63,648 nucleotides of DNA from Achromobacter veterisilvae (GTDB lineage Bacteria > Pseudomonadota > Gammaproteobacteria > Burkholderiales > Burkholderiaceae_B), in NCBI RefSeq assembly GCF_900496975.1, contig NZ_UFQC01000037.1, positions 1 to 63,648 on the forward strand, written 5' to 3'. Within the stretch, counting starts at the first letter, position 1, and each line of letters opens with the position of its first letter. Shown piece by piece: positions 48,529 to 57,390 of this stretch. The notes beneath the pieces are model-generated. The model saw nothing but the letters and a program-made list of their open reading frames with translations. It did no database searches and was not told where the DNA came from. Both the position numbers and the translations under genes were made by a program.

Positions 48529-50160
48529 TTACTTGGCGGGCTTGGCCGACATGGCCAGGGTGTACTGGTCGGCGCGGCCTTCGTACGTCAGCCCTTTGCG
48601 GAACGCCCAGATGCTGCTTTCGAAATGCAGGGGAATGCTGGGCAGGTCGGCCAGCGCAAGGGCCAGCGACTCTTGCAGCAGCTTTTCCCGCGCGGCCGGG
48701 TCCACGGTGACGAGGGCGCGCTTGAACACGCGGTCGAACTCGGGGTTGTCGTAGCCGCCGTAGTTGCTGGTGCCCAGGCCGTGTTCCTTGTCGAACGCGC
48801 TGACCCAGTATTGTAGGAAAGACGAGGCCTCGCCCGTTTCGGACGACCAGCCGCCCATGGCGAAGCTGAATTCGCGCTTGGCGCGCTTGGGGAAGTACAC
48901 CGAGCGCGTCATGGTGTCGACGGTGGTCTTGATGCCCACGCGCGACAGGTATTGCGCCACCGCCTGCGAGATCTGCGCGTCGTTGATGTAACGGTCGTTG
49001 GTGGACGAGACGGTCAGCTCGAAGCCGTCCGGGTAGCCGGCCTCGGCCAGCAGCTTCCTGGCGGCGGCCGGGTCGTACTTGAGTTCGGGCGGATGGGGCA
49101 GGGTGCCGAACATGCCGTCGGGCAGGAACTGGTTGGCCGGCGTGGCCGCGCCGTCCATGATGCGGTCGGCGATGGTCTTGCGGTCGATGGCCAGCGAAAT
49201 GGCGCGGCGCACGCGCACGTCCCGCAGCGGATTCTTGCCGTCGGCGGCCTTGACGCCGGGGCTGGGGCTGCGCGCCACGTCGGGCTGGAAGTACACCACG
49301 CGCACCGACGGCGTGGTGACGTGGCCGAAGCCGGGCGTCTCCGAAATGCGCTTCACGTCGCGCGCGGCCGGGTTTTCGATCAGGTCGAAGTCGCCCGCCA
49401 GCAGGCCGGTCAGGCGCGGGCCGGCGGCCGGCACCGGCACCAGCTTCACGTTCGCCCAGGCCGGCTTGTCGCCCCAGTACGCGTCGTTGCGCGCCAGCTC
49501 GATGCCGGTGCCCTTGACGTAGCTCTTCAAAGTGTACGGGCCGGTGCCGATCACGGAGCGGCCGCTGTTGAAGTCGGCCACGGTGGGCCAGGCGCCGGTG
49601 ACGCCGCATTTGTTCTTCAGGTCGAAGCTGATCGGGCCGTGCTCGGCGATGCCGTTCCACAGCATGGCCATGCGGGTCAGGTCGTTGGGCAGCAACGGAT
49701 AGGGCTGGCGCGTCTTGATCACCAGGGTGTTGCCGTCCCGCACCTGCACGTCGGCGAACTTCTGGATGATGGACGGGTACGAGCTGCTGATGGACTGCTC
49801 GTTGTTCACCACGCGGCAGAAGGTGAAAAGCACGTCCTGCGCCGTGAACGGCTGGCCGTTGGAGAACTTGACGCCCTCGCGCAGCGTGAATTCCCAGGTC
49901 GTGTCGTCCACCGGCTTCCAGGCCGTGGCCAGCCGGGGGATCAGGTTCATCGCGGCGTCCTGCCCCACCAGCGTCTCGAACAGGTGCGAGGTCATCGCGT
50001 CGTTCGGCGTGGCCTGGTGGTAGTGCGGATCCGTGGAGGTCGGCTCGGACGACAGGCCGATCTTCAGGGTGGCGGGGCCCCCCTGGGCCAGGGCCGCGGG
50101 CGCACAGGCGGCCAGCGTACAGGCGGTGAGGATGCTGCGGTAGAACGTCTTGGCGGACAT
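48529..50160 (-). CDS. Peptide-type ABC importer receptor (SBP family 5)
   Basis: A 543-residue periplasmic receptor with a Sec signal ending near ALAQ. LKIGLSSEPTSTDPHYH opens the mature part, and WEFTLREGVKFSNGQPF is the family-5 signature. ATG 50160 is preceded by AAGGGA; the upstream frame to 50304 has no signal and is not used. It is closely similar, segment by segment, to the receptor at 52418-54031. Cysteine pairs are few, and the ligand may be a peptide, glutathione or acyl-amino acid. Confidence 0.93.
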   Translation of the reverse strand: MSAKTFYRSILTACTLAACAPAALAQGGPATLKIGLSSEPTSTDPHYHQATPNDAMTSHLFETLVGQDAAMNLIPRLATAWKPVDDTTWEFTLREGVKFSNGQPFTAQDVLFTFCRVVNNEQSISSSYPSIIQKFADVQVRDGNTLVIKTRQPYPLLPNDLTRMAMLWNGIAEHGPISFDLKNKCGVTGAWPTVADFNSGRSVIGTGPYTLKSYVKGTGIELARNDAYWGDKPAWANVKLVPVPAAGPRLTGLLAGDFDLIENPAARDVKRISETPGFGHVTTPSVRVVYFQPDVARSPSPGVKAADGKNPLRDVRVRRAISLAIDRKTIADRIMDGAATPANQFLPDGMFGTLPHPPELKYDPAAARKLLAEAGYPDGFELTVSSTNDRYINDAQISQAVAQYLSRVGIKTTVDTMTRSVYFPKRAKREFSFAMGGWSSETGEASSFLQYWVSAFDKEHGLGTSNYGGYDNPEFDRVFKRALVTVDPAAREKLLQESLALALADLPSIPLHFESSIWAFRKGLTYEGRADQYTLAMSAKPAK

Positions 50161-50225
50161 GGTTTTTTCCCTTGTTGTCTTGGTCTTTCCGTGGCGGCGC
50201 CCGGCTGCGCGGGCGCTCCGGTGCG

Positions 50226-51197
50226 TCAGGCGATGGGCTGCGCCAGCCGGACGACGGTCACGCCGGGCCGCAGGTTGGCGGTGGACGGCATGATCAGTAC
50301 GCAATCGTCATAGGGCGTGACGACGGGCTCGCCTTCGGACCAGCCGATCAGGCTGCCGGCCGCGGCCAGCGTTTCCAGGCCCTTCCAGGGCTGGGCGAAG
50401 CGGAAGTCGGCGCTCTTGGCGGCAATGGCGTGGGTGACGCGCAGGGCGCGCTGCGACGGCGCGCCGGGGGCGAACCACGCCTCGGGCAGGTCGCCGCGGT
50501 CCACGGCGTCCGCCGCCACCAGGAAGCGCGCCATCTGGTCGATGGCCACGCCGCGCGCCTCGGGCGCGCCATGGAAACCGCATTCGATCAGCAGGGAACG
50601 GGTGCCGTTGTCGCCGGATTCGCCGAAGCGGCCGTAGTCGCGCATGCGCACGCCCGCCGCGTGGCCGGCGTCGGCGATGATGGTGGCGGGGTTGCCCAGC
50701 GCCAGGGCCAGGTCGATATTGCGCTGTTCCAGGCCGGTCAGTTGCAGCGGCACGTCGGAATTGCTCATCGAATGGAAGTCCAGCAGCCAGTCGGCCTGCT
50801 CCACCCAGGGGCGCAGTTCGGCCGCGCGACGGCGTTCCTGGCTGATGGGCACGCCCAGCTTGTCGCCGCTCCAGACGCGGTTCATGTCTTCATCGACGAA
50901 GCGCGCCGGGGCGTAGTTGGCGGAGTCGAAGCGGTCGAAGGCCGCCAGGTTGCAGAACGCCAGCGTCAGCGAGCCGCGGCGGGGCCGCAGGCCGGCCGCC
51001 AGCGCTTCTTTCAGCGCCCAGGCGCCGCAGAGTTCGTTGCCGTGCACCAGGGCGCTCAGCATGACGCGTTTGCCCGGCGCGCCCGAGTCGAAATGCCAGA
51101 CGCCGGGCGTATCCGTGTTGCCCACGCGCTCCGCCGACAGGTCCGGACAGGCGAGCAGAAATGGACGTGGAAGGGACGCGGGGGTGGGCGTAGGCAT
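50226..51197 (-). CDS. Succinylglutamate desuccinylase/aspartoacylase-family zinc hydrolase
   Basis: A 323-residue M14-like amidohydrolase. The zinc ligands lie in LVHGNE (about residue 50) and LLDFHSM (about 140), with a likely catalytic Glu in LLIECGFHG. Members cleave N-acyl amino acids. It is the first gene of the minus-strand run, 65 bp before the receptor, and divergent from the LysR gene at 51462. This strengthens the idea that the importer handles acylated amino acids or small peptides. Confidence 0.87.
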   Translation of the reverse strand: MPTPTPASLPRPFLLACPDLSAERVGNTDTPGVWHFDSGAPGKRVMLSALVHGNELCGAWALKEALAAGLRPRRGSLTLAFCNLAAFDRFDSANYAPARFVDEDMNRVWSGDKLGVPISQERRRAAELRPWVEQADWLLDFHSMSNSDVPLQLTGLEQRNIDLALALGNPATIIADAGHAAGVRMRDYGRFGESGDNGTRSLLIECGFHGAPEARGVAIDQMARFLVAADAVDRGDLPEAWFAPGAPSQRALRVTHAIAAKSADFRFAQPWKGLETLAAAGSLIGWSEGEPVVTPYDDCVLIMPSTANLRPGVTVVRLAQPIA

Positions 51198-51415
51198 GGG
51201 AACTCCGATGAAGCGACGCGATTGTATAGGCGATGGCGGACGGGCGGCGGCTAAGTGCCGGTAGGGGCATGCGCCGCGGCGCGGCGGGCGCTGGAAAGGG
51301 CTGCTGGCACGGGTTTTCCCTTATTTTTGGGGCGCGTCATGGGCGCGCCGCCTTCGAGTATTCGCCGAATTCTAGGAGCTTGGAAGCTTTCTCTACAATT
51401 AGAATATTTATCAGA

Positions 51416-51438
51416 AGCTTTGCATAAAAGGCAAAGCT
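51416..51438. promoter_or_regulatory. Inverted repeat upstream of the divergent LysR gene
   Basis: AGCTTTGC (51416-51423) and GCAAAGCT (51431-51438) form a perfect 8-7-8 inverted repeat, 23 bp before the LysR start and inside an AT-rich stretch with TAGAAT just upstream. It is a candidate autoregulatory operator for the LysR protein, and may also control the divergent hydrolase-importer operon. Confidence 0.5.
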
Positions 51439-51461
51439 CGATCCGGCGGCCAAAGTTGAAC

Positions 51462-52364
51462 ATGCACGGTATTGCCCTGAAGTATTTTCTGGAGGTGGCC
51501 CAGGCGGGCAGCCTGAGCGGCGCTTCCGAGCGCCTGCATGTGGCGGTGTCGGCCATCAGCCGGCAGATCGCCAAACTGGAGGAAGAGGCGGGGGCGCCGC
51601 TGTTCGAGCGCGCCGCGCGGGGCATGGTCCTGAGCGAGGCGGGCCGATTGCTGCTGGCGCATGCCCGGCGCACCATGCTCGAGGCCGAGTCCGTCCTCCA
51701 GGAGATCGCCGAGGTCAAGGGCGCCGCGCGCAACGAGATCCGGGTGGCGTCCGTCGAAGGCCTGGCGCGGATCTTCCTGCCCTCGGTGATGGCGCGGTTC
51801 CACCGGGACTGGCCGAACATCCGTTTCGACCTGCACGTGGGTTCGCCCGCCGAGGTGAGCCGCCGGGTGGCCGAAGGCAGCGTGGACCTGGGCATGGCCT
51901 TCATCGCGGAGCGCGTCGGCGAGGTCAGCGCGCGCTATTCGCGCCGCGCGCCGGTGCAGGCGGTCATGGCGGCGGACCATCCCCTGGCGGGCCGCGCCAG
52001 CGTCAGCCTGCAGGACCTCGGACAGTATCCGCTGGCGCTGACCGGGCCGGGCACCACCACGCGGCAGCTTTTCGAAATGGGATGCGCCCTGGAATCGGTG
52101 CAACTGGAGCCCGTGCTGACCTGCAACGATTCCTCGCCGCTGCATGGATTCGTGTTCGGCTCGGACGCCATCATGCTCGGGGGCTATATCTCGGTGGCGT
52201 GGAGCCTGCGGCGCGACGAACTGGTCGCCGTGCCGATTTCCAACGCCGAACTGCAATCGCGCACCTTGCAGATCCAGGTCATGCCGGGACGGGTGCTGCC
52301 GCCCAAGGCGGAGGCATTCATCGAACTGCTGTGCCGGGAACTGGACCGGGCGCTGGCGGGCTGA
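51462..52364 (+). CDS. LysR-type regulator of the peptide importer region
   Basis: A 300-residue LysR regulator. The HTH is at residues 1-60 (LKYFLEVAQAGSLSGASERLHVAVSAISRQIAKLEEEAG) and the ligand domain begins at about 90 (NEIRVASVEGLARIF). ATG 51462 puts the HTH at the usual position; the frame upstream to 51255 has no homology. It lies between the importer operon and its second receptor, so it may regulate both. Confidence 0.92.
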   Translation: MHGIALKYFLEVAQAGSLSGASERLHVAVSAISRQIAKLEEEAGAPLFERAARGMVLSEAGRLLLAHARRTMLEAESVLQEIAEVKGAARNEIRVASVEGLARIFLPSVMARFHRDWPNIRFDLHVGSPAEVSRRVAEGSVDLGMAFIAERVGEVSARYSRRAPVQAVMAADHPLAGRASVSLQDLGQYPLALTGPGTTTRQLFEMGCALESVQLEPVLTCNDSSPLHGFVFGSDAIMLGGYISVAWSLRRDELVAVPISNAELQSRTLQIQVMPGRVLPPKAEAFIELLCRELDRALAG

Positions 52365-52367
52365 GCG

Positions 52368-52397
52368 CAAAAAAAACGGCTGCGCGAGGCAGCCGTT
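52368..52397 (-). terminator. Intrinsic terminator of the second receptor gene
   Basis: AACGGCTGC (52375-52383) pairs perfectly with GCAGCCGTT (52389-52397); read on the minus strand it is followed by a run of U (A-run at 52369-52376 on the plus strand). It lies 21 bp past the receptor stop. It also abuts the convergent LysR end and may act on both. Confidence 0.85.
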
Positions 52398-52417
52398 CCG
52401 GGTTCAGGCGAGCCTGA

Positions 52418-54031
52418 TTACTTCTTGTCGGGCGTGACCGAGGTGGCCAGCGTGTACTGGTCGCGGCGGCCTTCGTACGTGATGCCCTTGCGGAAGGCCC
52501 AGATGCTGCTTTCGAAATGCAGCGGGATCAGCGGCACGTTGTCCAGTGCGATCTGGGTGGATTCCTGCAGCAGCTTTTCGCGCTTGGGGGCGTCCACCGT
52601 CACGATGGCCTGCTTGTAGACCTTGTCGAAGTCGGCGTTGGAAAAGCCGCCGTAGTTGCTGGTGCCCAGGCTGTTGGGGGAATCCAGGGAAGCCACCCAC
52701 AACTGGAACAGCGCCGAGGCTTCACCCGTTTCCGCCGGCCAGCCGCCCATCGAGAAGCTGAACTCGCGCTTGGCGCGCTTGGGGAAGTAGATGGAGGCCG
52801 TCATGGCGTCCACGTTGGTCTTGATGCCGACGCGGGCCAGGAACTGGGCCACGGCCTGCGCCACCTGGCCGTCGTTGACGTAGCGGTCGTTGGTGGACGA
52901 CAGCGTCAGTTCGAAGCCGTTCGGGTAGCCGGCCTCGGCCAGCAGCTTCTTGGCGCCTTCGGGGTCGTACTTGATTTCCGGGGCCTTGGGCAGGGCGCCG
53001 AACATGCCGTCGGGCATGTACTGGTAGGCCGGGGTGGCCATGCCGTCCATGATGCGGGCGGTGATGGCCTTGCGGTCGATCGCCATCGAAATCGCCTTGC
53101 GCACGCGCAGGTCCTGCAGCGGGTTCTTGCCGTCGGCGCTCTTGACGAAGGGGCTGGGGTTGCGGCCCACGTCCGGCTGGAAGAACACCAGCCGGGTGGA
53201 GGGCGTGGCCACGAAGCCGAACTTGGGGTTGTCCTTCAGGCGGGGCAGGTCGCGGGCGGCCGGGTTCTCGATCATGTCGAAGTCGCCGGACAAGAGGCCG
53301 GTCAGGCGCGGGCCGGCGGAGGGCACCGGCACGAACTTCACTTCCTTCCAGTACGGCTTGGGACCCCAGTAGTTCTCGTTGCGGACGAGTTCGATGCCGG
53401 TGCCCTTCACGTAGGACTTCAGGGTGTACGGGCCGGTGCCGATGGCGTCCTTGCCATTGTTGAAGTCGGCCACGGTGGGCCACGGGCCGGTCACGCCGCA
53501 GCCTTTCTTCGGGTCGAAGGTCAGCTTGCCGTGCTCGACGATGCCGTTCCAGACGATGGGCAGCGAGCGGGCCAGTTCGGCGGGCATCAGCGGGAAGGGT
53601 TCGCCGGTCTTGATGATCACGGTGTGCGCGTCGGGCGTCTGCACGTCGGTGATGCGCTTGGTCATGTCCATGTAGGACTGCGACACGTTGGTCTCGTTGT
53701 TCAGCGTGCGGCACACGGTGAACAGCACGTCTTCGGACGTGAAGGGCTTGCCGTTGGAGAACTTGACGTCGTCGCGCAGCTTGAATTCCCAGGTCGTGTC
53801 GTCCAGGCTCTTCCAGGACGTGGCCAGCGCGGGGATCAGCTTCATGTCGGCGCTGCGGCCCACCAGCGAACTGTAGACGTGCGCGGAGAACGCGTCGTTC
53901 TGCGTCATCTTGTGGTAGTGGGGGTCCGCCGAGGTGGGTTCGGCCGACAGGCCGACCTTCAGCGTCTGCGCCTGGGCGGCGGCCAAGGGAATGGCGGCGG
54001 CCGCGAGGGCCAGGGTGGTGCGCAACTTCAT
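52418..54031 (-). CDS. Second peptide-type ABC importer receptor (SBP family 5)
   Basis: A 537-residue exported receptor with signal peptide ending near AQAQ. It parallels the receptor at 48529-50160 nearly throughout: SAEPTSADPHYHKMT, WEFKLRDDVKFSNGKPF, GTGPYTLKSYVKGTGIEL, AGPRLTGLLSGDFD, FPKRAKREFSFSMGGWPAETGEAS. It has its own promoter and terminator and no permease or ATPase genes, so I infer an alternative receptor for the same membrane complex. Confidence 0.93.
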   Translation of the reverse strand: MKLRTTLALAAAAIPLAAAQAQTLKVGLSAEPTSADPHYHKMTQNDAFSAHVYSSLVGRSADMKLIPALATSWKSLDDTTWEFKLRDDVKFSNGKPFTSEDVLFTVCRTLNNETNVSQSYMDMTKRITDVQTPDAHTVIIKTGEPFPLMPAELARSLPIVWNGIVEHGKLTFDPKKGCGVTGPWPTVADFNNGKDAIGTGPYTLKSYVKGTGIELVRNENYWGPKPYWKEVKFVPVPSAGPRLTGLLSGDFDMIENPAARDLPRLKDNPKFGFVATPSTRLVFFQPDVGRNPSPFVKSADGKNPLQDLRVRKAISMAIDRKAITARIMDGMATPAYQYMPDGMFGALPKAPEIKYDPEGAKKLLAEAGYPNGFELTLSSTNDRYVNDGQVAQAVAQFLARVGIKTNVDAMTASIYFPKRAKREFSFSMGGWPAETGEASALFQLWVASLDSPNSLGTSNYGGFSNADFDKVYKQAIVTVDAPKREKLLQESTQIALDNVPLIPLHFESSIWAFRKGITYEGRRDQYTLATSVTPDKK

Positions 54032-54416
54032 GGTGACAACTCCGGATGGGGAACGAACCGGATCGTGCTTGCGTGTGAACCGCCTGCGCCAGCCGGACTG
54101 GCGGGGCCGCTCGGAGGGGCTCAGGGAGGTTTGGCGCCAGGCACGACGGCAAGGGGCCGATTATCGGTAGGGGCTTCGCGCGCTGTCAATGCAGAACGGC
54201 GAATGCGGCGCTAGGGAAAACGCCGAGAAGAGGGGGCGGGGAGGGCGTCGCGGGGGCCCCGGAATAGGGGCCGGCGCGGCGCGATGGCGTTCCGGTGAGG
54301 GCCGGGACGCCGCAATCCGCCGCAGCGGGCGCCGGGGAGCCGGCGGGCGTTGCGGCGGCGGCGCGCCAGGCTGGATCGCGGGAGATCGGTCGCGATTCAG
54401 TCCAGCGCGGCAGGGC
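54032..54416 (-). promoter_or_regulatory. 385-bp gene-free gap carrying the promoter of the second receptor
   Basis: No gene is supported here. On the minus strand a near-consensus sigma-70 promoter is present: TTGACA (54189-54184), 18-bp spacer, GATAAT (54165-54160), about 130 bp before the receptor start. The remainder (54200-54416) is very GC-rich, without a recognisable element apart from short stems. Confidence 0.72.
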
Positions 54417-54650
54417 TTACCACTGCGAGCCGGAGAAGCGCGAGCTGGCGGCGCGTGCCTTGTTCATCGAATCATTCACTTCGTCGATGAAGGCAAAGAC
54501 GGCGGCAACGGCTGCGATCACGGTTTGGCCGGCCTTCTTCAGGCTGGTCAGCGGGTGGGCATTCGGTTGGTTCTCGAGGGCGCCGCGGAGCAGGTCACGC
54601 TCCAGCGCGTCGGTCAGGCGGGCAGTGTGGTTCAGGGTCAGTTCGCTCAT
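54417..54650 (-). CDS. Small 77-residue protein of unknown function
   Basis: A 77-residue protein: a polar N-terminal helix (LTDALERDLLRGALE), a hydrophobic segment at residues 40-56 (AGQTVIAAVAAVFAFID) and a basic, Ser-rich tail. It may be membrane-associated. ATG 54650 follows CTGGAG at good spacing, and a near-perfect promoter with three repeated operator-like sequences lies directly upstream, which supports a real, regulated gene. I do not recognise the family. Confidence 0.75.
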   Translation of the reverse strand: MSELTLNHTARLTDALERDLLRGALENQPNAHPLTSLKKAGQTVIAAVAAVFAFIDEVNDSMNKARAASSRFSGSQW

Positions 54651-54675
54651 GGCTTTCTCCAGTCCGTTTCGTCAT

Positions 54676-54737
54676 GGGGTAAACCATTATAGGGATAACC
54701 CTAGGATAAAAGCAATGTGTTTTCCAGGGTAAACCCT
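54676..54737 (-). promoter_or_regulatory. Promoter with three AGGGTAAACCCT-type operators
   Basis: On the minus strand TTGCTT (54715-54710), 18-bp spacer and TATAAT (54691-54686) form a strong sigma-70 promoter. Three 12-bp related dyads surround it (plus-strand coordinates): GGGGTAAACCAT 54676-54687 near the start site, AGGGATAACCCT 54691-54702 in the spacer, and AGGGTAAACCCT 54726-54737 upstream of -35. That arrangement is what a repressor with multiple operators would use. The regulator is not next door. Confidence 0.75.
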
Positions 54738-54770
54738 AGTATGTTGTAAAAATGTTTATTTGACGGGGAC

Positions 54771-55652
54771 TTAGGGGGTGGAAACGGGCCCCCGGCCGGT
54801 ATTGCGCAGCCCGCGGGCCGCGTCCGCCAGTTCTCCGGCCGTGAGGCCGATGGGCCCGATGCCCTGGGCGACCAGCGCGTCCGCCGCCGCGCCGTGCAGC
54901 CAGACGGCTCCGGCCACGGCCTGGTCCAGCGGCAGGTTCTGCGCGATCAGGGAACCGAGCATGCCGGCCAGCACGTCGCCGGTCCCGGCGGTGGCCAGCC
55001 CCGGATTGCCGCTGGTGTTGATCCGCAGTTCGCCCTGGGGCGGGCAGACCACGGTGCCCGCGCCCTTCAGCACGATCCAGGCCCCGTAGCGTCCGGCCAG
55101 CTCCCGGGCGGCGCCCGGCCGGTCGGCCTGGACGTCCGCCGCGCTGGCGCCCAGCAGGCGGCCGGCCTCGGCGGGGTGGGGCGTCAGCACGACCGGGCCC
55201 GGGCCCCAGCCGGGCTGGATGTCGCCCCGCGCCAGCAGGTTCAGGCCGTCGGCGTCCAGCACCAGCGGCGATCCCCGCCGCAGGACGAACAATTCGGACA
55301 ACGCGTTGGCGGCCAGGGTGCCGGCGCCTATGCCGCAGCCGGCCACCCAGGCGGTGACGCCCCAGTCTTCCTCCAGCAGCGAGCGGGCGTCTCGCAGCAT
55401 CAGTTCGGGCTGCAGCGGGTCGCAGGCCAGGGGCGGGGCTTCCTGGGCGAAGCCCACCAGCACCTTGCCGGCGCCGGTTTTCAAGGCCGCCCTGGCGGCA
55501 AGCAGCGCCGCGCCGGTCATGCCCGGGCCGCCGCCCAGCACGCCGACGGTGCCGAAGCTGCCCTTGTGCGTGTCCACGCCGCGGGGGGCGAACAGGGCGG
55601 GCAGGGCGGCGCGGTCGATCTTGGCGCCGGCGGGCGGGACGGGGGTGTTCAT
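54771..55652 (-). CDS. nnrD: ADP-dependent NAD(P)H-hydrate dehydratase
   Basis: A 293-residue ribokinase-like enzyme repairing hydrated [61 protein letters not shown] and [16 protein letters not shown] are the family motifs; the last holds the catalytic aspartate. The epimerase domain often fused to it is absent, so the partner would be encoded elsewhere. It is divergent from the crotonase gene at 55798. Confidence 0.92.
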   Translation of the reverse strand: MNTPVPPAGAKIDRAALPALFAPRGVDTHKGSFGTVGVLGGGPGMTGAALLAARAALKTGAGKVLVGFAQEAPPLACDPLQPELMLRDARSLLEEDWGVTAWVAGCGIGAGTLAANALSELFVLRRGSPLVLDADGLNLLARGDIQPGWGPGPVVLTPHPAEAGRLLGASAADVQADRPGAARELAGRYGAWIVLKGAGTVVCPPQGELRINTSGNPGLATAGTGDVLAGMLGSLIAQNLPLDQAVAGAVWLHGAAADALVAQGIGPIGLTAGELADAARGLRNTGRGPVSTP

Positions 55653-55797
55653 GGGCTGAGGCTCCGCTGGGAATCGGCATGGCGTGGAAGGCGGTATCCA
55701 CTATAGTGCGCCGAGACGGGCCGGCCCAGCGGGCCGCCCCGGGCGGGCAGTTCCGGAAGGGCACTCGCCACATCGAAAAGACAACGCGGAGAAGACA

Positions 55798-56631
55798 ATG
55801 ACCGACATTACGCTGGAACACTATTCGGCCTACGAGGCCTTGAAGCTGCGCCGGCACCCGGGCGGCGTGCTGGAACTGATCATGGGCGCCAAGGGCGGAC
55901 TGCCGGGCAAGCTGTCCACGGCCGACGACCGCATGCACCGCGAACTGGCCGACATCTGGCGCGACATCGACACCGATCCGGACACCCGCGTGGTGGTGAT
56001 CCGCGGCGAGGGCAAGGGTTTCTCGGGCGGGGGCGATCTGGACCTGGTGCAGCAGATGGCGGACGATTTCGACGTGCGCGCCCGCGTCTGGCGCGAGGCC
56101 CGTGACCTGGTCTACAACATCATCAACTGCAACAAGCCCATCGTGTCCGCCATGCATGGCGCGGCGGTGGGCGCGGGGCTGGTGGCGGGCCTGCTGGCCG
56201 ATATTTCGATCGCGGCGCGCGATGCGCGCATCATCGACGGCCATACCCGCCTGGGCGTGACGGCGGGCGACCATGCCGCCATCGTCTGGCCGCTGCTGTG
56301 CGGCATGGCGAAGGCCAAGTACTACCTGATGCTGTGCGAAACCGTGACGGGCGAGGAAGCCGAGCGCATCGGCCTGGTGTCGCTGTGCGTGGACGAGGCC
56401 GAGCTGATCGGCCGCGCCTTCGAGGTGGCCAACAAGCTGGCCGCCGGGTCGCAGACCGCCATCCGCTGGACCAAGTATTCGCTGAACAACTGGCTGCGCA
56501 TGGCGGGGCCGAGCTTCGATACCTCGCTGGCCCTGGAATTCATGGGCTTCGGTGGCCCGGACGTGCGCGAAGGGATCCAGTCCCTGCGCGAGCGCCGGGC
56601 GCCGAACTTCCGGCCCGAATCGCCGTTCTGA
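55798..56631 (+). CDS. Crotonase-fold protein lacking the hydratase glutamates
   Basis: A 277-residue enoyl-CoA hydratase/isomerase-family protein. The oxyanion segment is [15 protein letters not shown] and the CoA site [14 protein letters not shown]. Where true hydratases have two catalytic glutamates (in GGGCE and PEI), this protein has GAGLV and [14 protein letters not shown], so ordinary hydration is unlikely. It may be a hydrolase, decarboxylase or isomerase of the superfamily. It begins with ATG 55798. Confidence 0.82.
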   Translation: MTDITLEHYSAYEALKLRRHPGGVLELIMGAKGGLPGKLSTADDRMHRELADIWRDIDTDPDTRVVVIRGEGKGFSGGGDLDLVQQMADDFDVRARVWREARDLVYNIINCNKPIVSAMHGAAVGAGLVAGLLADISIAARDARIIDGHTRLGVTAGDHAAIVWPLLCGMAKAKYYLMLCETVTGEEAERIGLVSLCVDEAELIGRAFEVANKLAAGSQTAIRWTKYSLNNWLRMAGPSFDTSLALEFMGFGGPDVREGIQSLRERRAPNFRPESPF

Positions 56632-56649
56632 GGCGCGGGGCGCGCAGCG

Positions 56650-57390
56650 CTATTTCTTGAAGAACTTCGCGAACGCGGCCTGCGCCTCTTCGGTCTGCAG
56701 GCGGGCGCGGAACTGCTGAGCCTCGTAGTCCAGCGTTTCCTGGATGGCCTGGCGGTCCGGGCGCCGCAGCATCGACTTGGTCAGGCGCAGGGCCGCCGGC
56801 GGCTGGCGCGCCAGGTCGGCGGCAGTGGCCTGCGCGGCCGCCAGCGCCTGCCCGGCGGGCGTGACGGAAGTGGCCAGGCCGGCCTCGAAAGCCTCTTGCG
56901 CCGAAAACGCCTTGCCCTGCAGCAGCCATTCGGCGGCGCGGCGGGCGCCGGCCAGTTTCGGCATCAGCAGGCTGGACGCGCCTTCCGGGCACAGCCCCAG
57001 CGCCACGAACGGCATGCGCAGGGTGGCGCCTTCCGCGACGTGGACGAAATCGCAATGCTGCAGCAGCGTCACGCCGATGCCGATGGCATAGCCCTCGACC
57101 GCGGCGATGACCGGCACGTCCGCCGCCGTCAGCACCCGCAGGAACGCGATGCCCGCGCTGTCGCCGGCGCCGCGTTCGGCCTGGAAGTCGCGCAGGTCGT
57201 TGCCCGCCGTGAAATGCCCGCCCGCACCGGCCAGGATCACCGCCGACACCGCCTGGTCGGCGCTGGCCAGGGCGATCTGTTCGGCCAGCGCGGCGTAGGT
57301 CGCGATGTCCAGCGCGTTGCGGCGGTCCGGGCGGTCTATCGTCAGGGTCAGGACCGCGCCCTCGCGGGCGACTTTCAGCCCGCCGCTCAT
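56650..57390 (-). CDS. Crotonase-family enoyl-CoA isomerase-like protein
   Basis: A 246-residue crotonase-fold protein. The oxyanion segment is [10 protein letters not shown], followed by [15 protein letters not shown] and [21 protein letters not shown]. Like the delta3,delta2-enoyl-CoA isomerases I recall, the single catalytic glutamate is in PEGASS, while the hydratase positions carry Val and no PEI motif. It overlaps the nitronate monooxygenase-like gene by four bases, implying joint translation. Confidence 0.85.
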   Translation of the reverse strand: MSGGLKVAREGAVLTLTIDRPDRRNALDIATYAALAEQIALASADQAVSAVILAGAGGHFTAGNDLRDFQAERGAGDSAGIAFLRVLTAADVPVIAAVEGYAIGIGVTLLQHCDFVHVAEGATLRMPFVALGLCPEGASSLLMPKLAGARRAAEWLLQGKAFSAQEAFEAGLATSVTPAGQALAAAQATAADLARQPPAALRLTKSMLRRPDRQAIQETLDYEAQQFRARLQTEEAQAAFAKFFKK

